A stretch of 38,660 nt of DNA from JBCBKL01 sp038521825 (GTDB lineage: Bacteria > Pseudomonadota > Alphaproteobacteria > Rhodobacterales > Rhodobacteraceae), in assembly GCA_038521825.1 (NCBI GenBank), contig JBCBKL010000028.1, forward strand, positions 1 to 38,660. The letters are read 5' to 3'. Positions 15,904-23,923 of this stretch are shown here, piece after piece (positions within the stretch are counted from its first letter, which is position 1; every line of letters starts with the position of its first letter). The position numbers and the translations under genes were made by a program. The notes below the pieces were generated by a model. That model had not been told where the DNA came from, did no database searches, and saw nothing but the letters and a program-made list of their open reading frames with translations.

Positions 15904-16575
15904 ATGTTTACCCGACTTTCTGTCGCCTTCGCCGTGGTCCTGACCGCCACATCCCCAGCCATGGCAGGCACGATCTCATTCACGTTCGATAATCTGTCCA
16001 GTTCTGGTATTGTCGACAGCTATTTTGGCGTCGGTGCAAACGACACCGCAACGGTGACATTCGACTATGATGACACCCCCGCCTATGAGAGCAGCTACAG
16101 CTATAGCACGGCCTACAGCTATGATTACGCGTATTTCGATCTGTCGCAGGTGACGCTGACCATCAATGACACGTCCATTTCGATCGATCCGCAATACTAT
16201 GGCCTTTACACCTACGACTACACGTCGGGCTCTTCCGGGTATTCGGATACGATCTACTTCTACGACTATTATTCATCGACGGGCTGGTCGAACGGCTGGT
16301 CCGGTAGCTACAATTACGCGTATGTAAGCGGACCGTTCGAGACTTTCCTAGACGGAACCAACCCCGCAGACGCGGATCCCGCCCAAGCGACGAGCGGCTA
16401 TCTCAGCTTTTCATTCTATGACAATAGCAACGGCTATGCTTATGGCTCGCTTTATTCCAGCAGCCTTGTGGGCGTGAACGTGGCCGGTCTGGCACCCGTT
16501 CCGCTACCGGCGGGCCTGCCGATGCTTTTGGCGGGTTTGGGCGGTTTTGCCTGGGTAAGACGCCGCCGGGGCTGA
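15904..16575 (+). CDS. Tyrosine-rich VPLPA-CTERM sorting-domain protein
   Basis: A 223-residue exported protein. It begins with a signal peptide (MFTRLSVAFAVVLTATSPAMA) and ends with the three-part sorting signal of VPLPA-CTERM proteins: VPLPAGLPML, a hydrophobic stretch LLAGLGGFAWV and an arginine cluster RRRR. Such proteins are thought to be processed by a rhomboid-like exosortase-associated or similar system and to be surface or secreted (family knowledge). The mature middle is extraordinary: about 27 tyrosines in 200 residues, in short runs such as SYSYSTAYSYDYAY and YFYDYY, mixed with serine, glycine and aspartate, and no cysteine. A GGAG ribosome site precedes the ATG; codons upstream do not look protein-like. 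Function is unknown; a structural, adhesive or redox-active surface role is conjecture. Confidence 0.85.
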   Translation: MFTRLSVAFAVVLTATSPAMAGTISFTFDNLSSSGIVDSYFGVGANDTATVTFDYDDTPAYESSYSYSTAYSYDYAYFDLSQVTLTINDTSISIDPQYYGLYTYDYTSGSSGYSDTIYFYDYYSSTGWSNGWSGSYNYAYVSGPFETFLDGTNPADADPAQATSGYLSFSFYDNSNGYAYGSLYSSSLVGVNVAGLAPVPLPAGLPMLLAGLGGFAWVRRRRG

Positions 16576-16588
16576 TCCGGGCGAACGG

Positions 16589-16613
16589 GCGTGGGCCCTT
16601 AGTTGGCCCGCGC
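16589..16613 (+). terminator. Hairpin after the VPLPA-CTERM gene
   Basis: GCGTGGGCC and GGCCCGCGC pair over 9 bp (one G-T pair) around a 7-base loop, starting 14 bases after the stop codon. No strong T-run follows, so it may be Rho-assisted or only stabilise the 3' end. Confidence 0.45.
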
Positions 16614-16646
16614 ACTTCACTGTTCCCAAAATACTCAACTCAAACG

Positions 16647-16666
16647 ACAAAAGCCCGCGGCCGGGG
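16647..16666 (-). terminator. Probable intrinsic terminator of prfC
   Basis: On the minus strand, directly after the prfC stop, CCCCGGCCGCGGGC forms a short GC-rich stem and is followed by TTTTGTCGTTT. The stem is short (about 4-5 bp), but place and U-rich tail fit termination. Confidence 0.5.
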
Positions 16667-18274
16667 TCAGACCATCATCTCTTTCGTCGCGGTCAGTGTG
16701 ACATCGGGATAATCTCGTTCGACCCGGTCGATGTCCCACTGCAGCCGGGTCAGATAAACGATGTCGCCGTCGTGATCATGCGCGATGTGCTGTTTGTTGC
16801 TGTCGGTGAACTTGTCCACGGCCTGCTTGTCGCCGCCGACCCACCGGGCCGAGGTGAATTGCGACTGCTCGAAGCGTACCGGAAGCCCGTATTCGAGCTC
16901 GATCCGGCTGGCCAGAACCTCGAACTGCAGCGCGCCGACGACGCCCACGACAAAGCCGGACCCGATGGAGGGCTTGAAAACCTTGGCGGCCCCTTCTTCG
17001 GCAAACTGCATTAGGGCCTTCTCAAGATGTTTGGCTTTCAGCGGATCGCCCGCGCGGACACCTTGCAGGAGCTCGGGCGCAAAGGACGGAATGCCGGTCA
17101 CCCGCAGGGCCTCACCCTCGGTCAGGGTATCCCCGATGCGCAACTGGCCGTGGTTCGGGATGCCGATGATATCCCCGGCCCAGGCTTCCTCGGCCAGTTC
17201 CCGGTCTGAAGCAAGGAACATGACCGGGTTGGAGATCGCCATGGGCTTTTTTGATCTGACATGGGTCAGCTTCATGCCGCGTCTGAAATGGCCCGAGGCC
17301 ATACGAACAAAGGCGACCCGGTCCCGGTGTTTGGGGTCCATGTTGGCCTGCACCTTGAAAACGAAACCAGCCACCTTTTGTTCCTCGGGCAGGATCTGGC
17401 GCGGCTCGGCCGACTGGACCTGTGGTTGCGGGCCGTATGTCGCTATGCCGTCCATCAATTCTTTTACACCAAAAGAATTGATAGCGGAGCCGAACCAGAT
17501 CGGCGTCAGCGTTCCGTCGAGCATCGCTTGGCGGTCCAGCGGCGGCAGCAACGCGCGCGCCATCTCCAGCTCTTCCTTGAGCCGTTCCAGCAGCGCCTCG
17601 GGCACGTGCTCGGCCAGTTTCGGATCGTCGAGACCGTTGATCTCGATCGATTCCGCAACGCGGTTCCGGTCGGCCCGGTCCATCAGTTCCAGCCGGTCAC
17701 GCAGGATGTCGTAGCATCCGATGAAATCGCGCCCCACACCGATCGGCCATGAGGCAGGGGTCACGTCAATGGCAAGGTTTTCCTGGATCTCGTCTATGAT
17801 TTCGAACGTGTCGCGGCTTTCCCGGTCCATCTTGTTGCAGAAGGTCAGGATCGGCAGGTCGCGCAGGCGGCAGACTTCGAAAAGCTTCTGAGTCTGACTT
17901 TCGACACCCTTCGCCCCGTCGATCACCATGATCGCGGCATCCACGGCTGTGAGCGTCCGATAGGTGTCTTCCGAGAAATCCGAGTGGCCGGGCGTGTCGA
18001 CCAGATTGAACCGATAATCCTTGAACTCGAACGACATCGCGGAGGCAGAGACCGAGATGCCCCGATCCTTTTCCATCTCCATGAAGTCGGACCGCGTCCG
18101 CCTTGCCTCGCCCTTGGCGCGCACCTGTCCGGCCATCTGGATCGCACCGCCGAAGAGCAGAAATTTTTCGGTCAGCGTCGTCTTGCCCGCATCCGGGTGC
18201 GAGATGATCGCAAACGTGCGACGGCGGGCGATTTCGGGCGGCAGGTCCGGCCGGTTTTTGGCGGTATCGAGCAT
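16667..18274 (-). CDS. prfC: Peptide chain release factor 3
   Basis: Translational GTPase that recycles release factors RF1/RF2 from the ribosome after termination. The 535-residue protein is of usual length. GTPase motifs are G1 SHPDAGKTT (25-33), the switch region with DRGISVSASAM, G3 DTPGHSDFSEDT and G4 NKMDR. Domains II and III follow, with the characteristic QFEVL and LPVRFE segments near the C-terminus. I chose the ATG giving MLDTAKNRPDLPPEIARRR; an upstream in-frame ATG would add 12 residues of low-complexity leader. It stands alone and converges on the VPLPA-CTERM gene, each with a hairpin between. Confidence 0.95.
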   Translation of the reverse strand: MLDTAKNRPDLPPEIARRRTFAIISHPDAGKTTLTEKFLLFGGAIQMAGQVRAKGEARRTRSDFMEMEKDRGISVSASAMSFEFKDYRFNLVDTPGHSDFSEDTYRTLTAVDAAIMVIDGAKGVESQTQKLFEVCRLRDLPILTFCNKMDRESRDTFEIIDEIQENLAIDVTPASWPIGVGRDFIGCYDILRDRLELMDRADRNRVAESIEINGLDDPKLAEHVPEALLERLKEELEMARALLPPLDRQAMLDGTLTPIWFGSAINSFGVKELMDGIATYGPQPQVQSAEPRQILPEEQKVAGFVFKVQANMDPKHRDRVAFVRMASGHFRRGMKLTHVRSKKPMAISNPVMFLASDRELAEEAWAGDIIGIPNHGQLRIGDTLTEGEALRVTGIPSFAPELLQGVRAGDPLKAKHLEKALMQFAEEGAAKVFKPSIGSGFVVGVVGALQFEVLASRIELEYGLPVRFEQSQFTSARWVGGDKQAVDKFTDSNKQHIAHDHDGDIVYLTRLQWDIDRVERDYPDVTLTATKEMMV

Positions 18275-18403
18275 GGGCGGAGCTATAGGGCGCGCCGGGC
18301 GGAGGGGCAAGATCGATCGGGCGTCCGCCTGTAGCCCGAATTTGGAATGGATTAACCAAGATGTTCATGCTATGTTCTGGCTACCTGAGAGGGAGAAAGA
18401 CAA

Positions 18404-18775
18404 ATGGAACTGAAAGATATTGCCAACACGCTGGTTGAAGGCTGCAAGACCGGTCAGGCAAAGGCCAACCTGGACAAGCTCTACGCCTCTGACGCCGTCT
18501 CTGTAGAGGCGGCTGATATGGGGAGCGGTCGCGAAGTCCAGGGGCTTGATGCCATCAAGGGCAAGCATGATTGGTGGGACAATTCCTTTGAAGTGCTCGA
18601 TGCCAACATCACCGGCCCGATGCTGCACGGCGACGACAAGTTCGGCGTGATTTTTAAGATGAAAGCCAAGAACCGGGCATCCGGTGAGGTCAGCGACATG
18701 GAAGAGATCGCCGTTTATCACGTAGGCAACGGCAAAATCACCCGCGAAGAGTTCTTTTACACCCCAAGCGAGTAA
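18404..18775 (+). CDS. SnoaL-like/NTF2-fold protein
   Basis: A 123-residue protein of the SnoaL-like (NTF2-fold) group. It shows the family pattern: a helical start (IANTLVEGCKTGQAKANLDKLYASDAVSVEA), a GLDAIKGKHDWW segment, then beta strands with MKAKNRASGEVSDMEEIAVYHVGNGKITREEFFY. Such proteins have a small open cavity and are often of unknown function; some are isomerases or hydrolases. A GAGAGGGAG ribosome site lies just before the ATG. It is divergent from prfC, separated by about 130 bases, and stands alone. Confidence 0.75.
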   Translation: MELKDIANTLVEGCKTGQAKANLDKLYASDAVSVEAADMGSGREVQGLDAIKGKHDWWDNSFEVLDANITGPMLHGDDKFGVIFKMKAKNRASGEVSDMEEIAVYHVGNGKITREEFFYTPSE

Positions 18776-18855
18776 TCCGTAATCTGTACAAGGCGCCAAA
18801 ATGGCAGGGCGGTCCGGGTTCCGCCTTGCCACCTTTCTGCACGTCCGGGCCCTTT

Positions 18856-19707
18856 CTAGGGTCGCGCTATAAGCACGTCACAAGGCGGTTCACGCATCAG
18901 ATCGATCGAGAGCGAGCCGAGGACGGTACGCGGCGCACCCACGTCGCTGTGTGCGCCGACCGTGATCAGATCAGCATCGCCCTGCTGGGCAAGCTGTTTA
19001 AAGACGGCATAGGGGGCACCAACCGGCATTTCGGTTTTCGGGGCGATCCGCTCTGACAGGTCCGAACAGTTTCGCCATTCTGTTTCGGCTGCCTGTGCCT
19101 CTTTCACAAAGCTGGCTTCGAGGTTTGTCCCGACGCCAGGTCTGCTTTCAAGCATGTCGCGATAGGGCATATGCACCACGTGAACCGGCGTCACGACGCC
19201 ATCCCCAGACAGCATCCCGCCGAATTCCATCGCGGCTGTCGAGGCGGGCGAAAAATCGCAGGCTGCGAGAACGTGGTCGTAATCGTGATCGGCGGCTTCT
19301 TTGACCAGCAGAACCGGATTCTCGGTCTGCCGAACGACGCGTTGCATGGTGGTTTCGCGCAGCGCATCCAGGAAAGGGCGCGACCGGTGAACGCCGAGCA
19401 CAAGCAGGCTTTCAGGGTTGTTCTGGGCCGCTGTAAGGATGCATTGCGTCGGATCACCAGCTTCGGCGATCACTTCGTAAGGAACGCCATCCGCCACCGT
19501 CGACGCAAATCGGTCCACTTTGCTGAAGGCCTTGTCCTGGACGGTTTCGACCAGATCATCGGGCATCGCGTCGTCTATTACGGTCAGCACTTTGACGGCC
19601 AGCCCCTTTTGCCGCGCGATGCGAAAGGCCCGCTGAACGGCGCGGTCGGCCCGGGGCGACATGTCTGTCGCGACAAGAATACTGTTCGCATGTTTGATGC
19701 TTGCCAC
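18856..19707 (-). CDS. Universal stress protein with two UspA domains
   Basis: A 283-residue protein with two tandem Usp domains. The first begins with HANSILVATDMSPRADRAVQRAFRIA and has VLGVHRSRPFLDALRETTMQRVVRQTENPVLLVK; the second begins with YDHVLAACDFSPASTAAMEF and ends with ITVGAHSDVGAPRTVLGSLSIDLMREPPCDVLI. The G-x-x-x-x-x-x-x-S/T type nucleotide loop is only partly kept (GVHRSRPF and GAHSDVGAP), so ATP binding is possible but not clear. The GTG start at 19707 has AGAGGGG seven bases upstream; a TTG 14 codons earlier is less likely. Role is stress survival; it lies downstream of the Hint gene on the same strand. Confidence 0.88.
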   Translation of the reverse strand: MASIKHANSILVATDMSPRADRAVQRAFRIARQKGLAVKVLTVIDDAMPDDLVETVQDKAFSKVDRFASTVADGVPYEVIAEAGDPTQCILTAAQNNPESLLVLGVHRSRPFLDALRETTMQRVVRQTENPVLLVKEAADHDYDHVLAACDFSPASTAAMEFGGMLSGDGVVTPVHVVHMPYRDMLESRPGVGTNLEASFVKEAQAAETEWRNCSDLSERIAPKTEMPVGAPYAVFKQLAQQGDADLITVGAHSDVGAPRTVLGSLSIDLMREPPCDVLIARP

Positions 19708-19769
19708 TCTACTGCCCCTCTGTGTTCTGTTGGTCCATTGAACCGCCAAATCCGTATGTTGACAACGCC

Positions 19770-20771
19770 TTAGCGTGAGGAGGCCCTGCGCAGAATTTCG
19801 GCGATGTTGATCTCGCGGGGCAGAGTCTCTCCGATCTCCAGATCGGCAAGACCGGACCGCGACAAGACCAGCGTGTCGGTCACCTCATTTGGTGCGGCCG
19901 GCCGGGTATTCATGTCGATCAGCATGGATTCTGCCGCGATCCCCTCAGCATAGATGATTTGGTGGGTGTCAAAGAGCAAGAGGAAGTAATCGACAAAGCC
20001 GCCTTCATCCACGACGACGCTGCTGCCGTTTACCAGATGCCGCGCCTTGATCAGGATTTCCGAACGTCCGAGCCCAAGCGCGTCCTGCCTCTGATAGATG
20101 AACAGCCGGTGATCGGGGCTGAGGATCAGGTCGCTCGCGTTGTTGAGCGCACCAGCCTTGATCCGGATCGGGGCAAAATCCCCCACCGCGCGCACCGTAC
20201 TCTCTCCAATCCAGCGGATTGGCTGGGCACCGTCATCGCGGGTGAGCACCCGGTCACCGACCGACAGGTCTTCGATCCGCCGCTGTTCGCCCGAGGCCAG
20301 CGTGATATGCGTTCCGCGCGCGAACCGCGCGCATGCGAGTTCGGCCAGCCGTTCAGCCGCGGCCTCGCGGTCTATACCCACGAGCGCATATGAAAGCCTG
20401 GGTTCGAGCTTGGCAAAGGGCAGCAGATAGATGTCGTTGATTGCGCCTTCGTCGTCAACTTCTACCAGGATCATCGCATCGGTCGGTGCGTTGTTGGACG
20501 ACATGAGCGTCAAGATCGAGTCGAGATGCACCCGGGCACCCGGAACACCGACTGCGCTGTTGCGTCCGACGACATAGCCATCATCGGTTGGCCGAAGCGT
20601 CAGCGGAAGATTCTGGTGGCCGGGCATCAATTCGTACACGTCGTCCATCACCAATTCGTCCGCAAACGAAATCGGTTCGCCTTCGGACGCACCTGTCTTT
20701 GCCCGAAAATCGTGATGCCGGATGACAGGCAGGCTTTGGGCCGGCGTGTCGTTGGGGAATGGCGTCTTCAT
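19770..20771 (-). CDS. Hint (Hedgehog/intein-like) domain protein, Cys1 replaced
   Basis: A 333-residue protein. About 140 N-terminal residues form an uncharacterised region; the Hint domain runs from about 147 (ARFARGTHITLASGEQRRIEDLSVGDRVLT) through IRWIGES, LILSPDHRLFIY and QIIYAEGIAAESM, to a short C-terminal tail. In active Hint domains a cysteine starts the block just before F-x-x-G-T; here that place is R149, with C147 two residues earlier. Self-cleavage is therefore doubtful, though the C147 side chain might compensate. Hint-domain proteins of this type are frequent in Rhodobacteraceae and mostly of unknown role. The ATG is the best start on protein grounds but has no clear ribosome site; a GTG at 20849 is in frame. 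Confidence 0.82.
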   Translation of the reverse strand: MKTPFPNDTPAQSLPVIRHHDFRAKTGASEGEPISFADELVMDDVYELMPGHQNLPLTLRPTDDGYVVGRNSAVGVPGARVHLDSILTLMSSNNAPTDAMILVEVDDEGAINDIYLLPFAKLEPRLSYALVGIDREAAAERLAELACARFARGTHITLASGEQRRIEDLSVGDRVLTRDDGAQPIRWIGESTVRAVGDFAPIRIKAGALNNASDLILSPDHRLFIYQRQDALGLGRSEILIKARHLVNGSSVVVDEGGFVDYFLLLFDTHQIIYAEGIAAESMLIDMNTRPAAPNEVTDTLVLSRSGLADLEIGETLPREINIAEILRRASSR

Positions 20772-20895
20772 GGAAAAAAGGAATATCGCAGTTTCGCGCT
20801 CTTGGCATCCCGTTAAGACCGTTCCAAGGTGATGCAACCAGGACGTCACTGGCGTTCTGGCGGCCTTTCATCAGCGGAAAAAGGGGGAGAATGCG

Positions 20896-21675
20896 ATGGA
20901 CCTGGGAATCTCTGGCAAGAAGGCACTTGTTTGCGCGTCGTCGAAAGGTCTGGGGCTTGGCTGCGCCGAGGCGCTTGCAGCCGCAGGCGTCAATCTGGTG
21001 ATGAACGCACGCGGGTCAGACGCTTTGGAAGCATCCGCGCAGGTCATTCGCGATGCTCACGGTGTTGAGGTTGCCACGGTCGCAGCGGATGTGACGACAC
21101 CGGAAGGGCAGGCGGCGGTTCTCGAAGCGGCCGGTGACATTGATATCTTGGTCAACAATGCCGGCGGCCCGCCGCCCGGCATGTGGCACGACTGGGATCG
21201 GGATGACTTTATCGCAGCACTTGATGCCAACATGCTGGCGCCCATTGCGCTGATGAAGGCAAGCCTGCCGGGTATGATGGATCGTGGCTGGGGCAGAGTG
21301 GTCAACATCACCTCGCAATCCGTAAAGGCTCCGATTGCTGTGCTGGGCCTCTCTAATTCGGCGCGAGCCGGTCTCACAGGATATGTTGCTGGCACGTCGC
21401 GGCAGGTGGCATCGAAGGGTGTTACGATCAACAACCTGCTGCCGGGTATTCATGCGACGGACCGCGCTGACGCGCTGGACGGGGGCGTGGTCAAGGCAAA
21501 GGGGATCACCCTGGAGGAAGCCCGCGCAGAGCGCGCAGCGACCATCCCCGCCCGTCGCTACGGCACGCGTGAGGAGTTCGGGGCGGCCTGTGCGTTTCTG
21601 TGCTCGATGCATGCCGGTTTTATCGTGGGTCAGAACATCCTGCTTGATGGCGGCGCAACCAATATGACGCTCTGA
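20896..21675 (+). CDS. SDR-family protein with altered active site
   Basis: A 259-residue short-chain dehydrogenase/reductase. The nucleotide loop is ASSKGLGLG (14-22) and NNAGGPPPG marks the core. Of the catalytic set only S140 is kept: the position of the tyrosine (S+13) is S153 and that of the lysine (Y+4) is R157, in the segment LSNSARAGLTGYVA. This matches the beta-ketoacyl-reductase-like SDR group known for lacking the normal tetrad. It probably binds NAD(P) but its reaction, if any, is unknown. AAGGGGGAG precedes the ATG. Its TGA overlaps the ATG of alkC (TGATG), so both proteins are made from one coupled message. Confidence 0.88.
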   Translation: MDLGISGKKALVCASSKGLGLGCAEALAAAGVNLVMNARGSDALEASAQVIRDAHGVEVATVAADVTTPEGQAAVLEAAGDIDILVNNAGGPPPGMWHDWDRDDFIAALDANMLAPIALMKASLPGMMDRGWGRVVNITSQSVKAPIAVLGLSNSARAGLTGYVAGTSRQVASKGVTINNLLPGIHATDRADALDGGVVKAKGITLEEARAERAATIPARRYGTREEFGAACAFLCSMHAGFIVGQNILLDGGATNMTL

Positions 21676-22796
21676 TGGCCGAAAAGAACTTTTCCCTAAA
21701 AGATCAGCTTTTCAACGCCGACAGCCTTGGTGATCTGGCGGCGGAATATGCCGCCGGTTTGCCCGGATTTGATGCGGCCGCGTTTCGGGAAAAGGCATTG
21801 TCCGGGGTCCCCGAACGCACCCTAGTGGCTTGTATCGACTGGTTCGCCGATTGTCTTGAACCGTATCTTGCCCCGGATTTTCCAACCATGGCCGAACAGC
21901 TCGAGGCGATGATGCCGCCGCCGCTTGATCCGGGGCTCAGCGATGATGATTTCGGACGCTTCATTCACGCCGTGCCCGGGGTGCTCGCGGTCCGCCACGG
22001 GTTGGAGGATCACCGCGAACGCGCGCTCGACCTCCTGCATATCGCGACAAAACGGTTCAGTATGGAATTCTACATCCGCCCCTTCCTGAACCGCTGGCCG
22101 GACGAAACGCTTGAGCGTCTGCTGACATGGGTCAGGGACGACAACTATCACGTCCGGCGGCTTGTCAGCGAGGGGACACGCCCGAAACTGCCATGGGCCA
22201 AGGCGATTGATGTCGGTCCGGACCGGACGATGGATCTGCTGGATCACCTCCATGCGGATCCGACCCGCTTTGTCACCCGATCGGTCGCGAACCACCTCAA
22301 TGACATCGCCAAGACTCAGCCGGATCTGGTTCTGAGCGCGCTGCAGCGTTGGAACGATGCGGGCAGACAGGCCGAAAAAGAGCTGGCATGGATGAACCGC
22401 CACGCCCTGCGGACACTGATCAAGGATGGGCATGGGGATGCGATGGCGCATCTGGGATATCGGGGCGACGCACCCGTGGAGGCGACGCTCGAACTGACGG
22501 CAGACAAGGCCAGGATCGGGGAAGCGCTGGACTTTGCCGTTACCTTGCAGAGCAAGAATGACTTGCCGGTTGTCGTGGATTATCGCCTGCGCTTTGCGCG
22601 CCCGAATGGAAAGACCGCAGAGAAGGTGTTCAAGCTCAAGATTACCGAGCTGAAGGCGGGCAAGCCCATGACGGTGCGCAAGTCGCACAAGCTGAAAGGC
22701 AACGCGACGACCTTTACGTTGCATCCCGGCGCGCACGCATTGACGGTGCAGGTTAACGGGGTCGACAGGGCGAATGCCGCCTTCGAGCTGGTGTGA
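21675..22796 (+). CDS. alkC: DNA alkylation repair protein, AlkC-like glycosylase
   Basis: A 373-residue protein of the HEAT-like-repeat DNA glycosylases that remove alkylated bases such as 3-methyladenine and 3-methylcytosine. The helical part covers about 1-265, with the family segments RFSMEFYIRPFLNRWPDETL, WVRDDNYHVRRLVSEGTRPKLPWA and FVTRSVANHLNDIAKTQPD. A beta-rich tail (VEATLELTADKARIGEALDFAVTL onward) matches the Ig-like domain found in AlkC but not AlkD, which supports AlkC over AlkD. It overlaps the upstream SDR gene by one base, so its translation is coupled to an oxidoreductase-like protein. No adaptive-response regulator is nearby. Confidence 0.85.
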   Translation: MAEKNFSLKDQLFNADSLGDLAAEYAAGLPGFDAAAFREKALSGVPERTLVACIDWFADCLEPYLAPDFPTMAEQLEAMMPPPLDPGLSDDDFGRFIHAVPGVLAVRHGLEDHRERALDLLHIATKRFSMEFYIRPFLNRWPDETLERLLTWVRDDNYHVRRLVSEGTRPKLPWAKAIDVGPDRTMDLLDHLHADPTRFVTRSVANHLNDIAKTQPDLVLSALQRWNDAGRQAEKELAWMNRHALRTLIKDGHGDAMAHLGYRGDAPVEATLELTADKARIGEALDFAVTLQSKNDLPVVVDYRLRFARPNGKTAEKVFKLKITELKAGKPMTVRKSHKLKGNATTFTLHPGAHALTVQVNGVDRANAAFELV

Positions 22797-22826
22797 ACCT
22801 GGCGGCGGCGCCTTAGTGCCTGCAAG

Positions 22827-23363
22827 TCAGGTGAACCGCACCTTCCCGATATACGGGAGATTTCGGTTTCTTTGTGCATAATCGATGCCATAACCCACGA
22901 CAAATTCATCGGGTATTTCAAAACCGGTCCAGTCCGCCTTGAAGTCGACCTCGCGCCGCGACGGCTTATCCAGCAACGCGATGGTCTTTATACGGGCCGG
23001 GTTGCGGTTCGTCAGCAGGCGGTGGACGTGGTGCATGGTGTGGCCGGTATCGACGATATCCTCGACCACCAGCACATCGCGCGCTTCAATTGCGCCGCGC
23101 AAGTCCTTGAGTATGCGCACTTCTCGACTGGATGTCATTTCGTCACCATAGCTTGAGGCCTCCAGAAAATCCACCTCGATCGGCAGGTTCAGCTCGCGCA
23201 CAAGATCGGCGATGAAGACGAACGATCCTCGCAACAGACCCACAACAACCAGCTTATCCGTATCGGCGAATTCGGTCTCGATTTCGCGTGCCAGCGCCTC
23301 GATACGGGCCGCAATGGCTTTGGCCGAAATTAACTGGTCTATGACATATGGCCGCTCAGTCAT
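22827..23363 (-). CDS. hpt: Hypoxanthine phosphoribosyltransferase
   Basis: Purine salvage enzyme that converts hypoxanthine (and usually guanine) with PRPP to IMP/GMP. The 178-residue protein carries the PRPP-binding motif VLVVEDIVDTGHTM and the aspartate/lysine base-binding end FEIPDEFVVGYGIDYAQRNRNLPYIG. The conserved flexible loop contains SSYGDEMTSSREV. The ATG at 23363 is preceded by AAGAGGGGG. It is divergent from the RatA-like gene with 68 bases between. Confidence 0.95.
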   Translation of the reverse strand: MTERPYVIDQLISAKAIAARIEALAREIETEFADTDKLVVVGLLRGSFVFIADLVRELNLPIEVDFLEASSYGDEMTSSREVRILKDLRGAIEARDVLVVEDIVDTGHTMHHVHRLLTNRNPARIKTIALLDKPSRREVDFKADWTGFEIPDEFVVGYGIDYAQRNRNLPYIGKVRFT

Positions 23364-23431
23364 GGCCCCCTCTTGATTTCGGGATGGCTTCACGACACAT
23401 CCACGCGAACGTCAAAACCAGCACTAGCGCA

Positions 23432-23875
23432 ATGCCGACCCATTCCGAAACCCGTTTCCTTCCGTATTCCGCACAGCAAATGTACGATCTGGTCGCCGAT
23501 GTAGCGTCGTATCCTCAGTTCTTGCCGTGGTGTGCTGCGGCGCGGATCAAATCGGTTATCCCATACGAGGACAAGGCGGTCATGACGGCCGATCTGGTAA
23601 TTTCCTTCAAGGTATTTCGCGAACGCTTCGGCAGCCGTGTCGTTCTGTGCTCCGAGACGAAAGAGATCGATACCGAATATATCGACGGGCCGTTCCGCCA
23701 CATGAAATCGACGTGGAAGTTCGACGAGGCCGAGGGCGGTTGCAACGTCTCGTTCTTTGTCGACTTCGAATTCAAGAATGCCATTCTGCAAGGGATCATC
23801 GGCGTCGTTTTCAATGAGGCGATGCAGCGGATCGTCCGCGCGTTTGAGCGGCGGGCGAAAGAGCTTTACGGCTAG
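23432..23875 (+). CDS. RatA/Coq10-like START-domain protein
   Basis: A 147-residue protein of the polyketide-cyclase/START type, in the Coq10/RatA group. Family features are the N-terminal YSAQQMYDLVADVASYPQFLPWC, the middle FRERFGSRV and FRHMKSTWKF, and the C-terminal helix FNEAMQRIVRAFERRAKELYG. In bacteria members are annotated as coenzyme Q binding proteins or, in E. coli, as RatA, reported to interfere with ribosomal subunit joining. The Coq10 role (quinone binding for respiration) is more likely in an alphaproteobacterium. The chosen ATG gives MPTHSETRFLPYS, the usual opening. There is no adjacent RatB-like partner. Confidence 0.88.
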   Translation: MPTHSETRFLPYSAQQMYDLVADVASYPQFLPWCAAARIKSVIPYEDKAVMTADLVISFKVFRERFGSRVVLCSETKEIDTEYIDGPFRHMKSTWKFDEAEGGCNVSFFVDFEFKNAILQGIIGVVFNEAMQRIVRAFERRAKELYG

Positions 23876-23923
23876 CGCTTTTTGACCTTTCCTGCTTCTG
23901 GCTTTGGTTTGAGGGCAGAAGAT

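Noticed and set aside
18275..18403. Possible promoter (TATGTT) ahead of the SnoaL-like gene
   Set aside because: No -35 element at acceptable spacing, so the call would be a guess.
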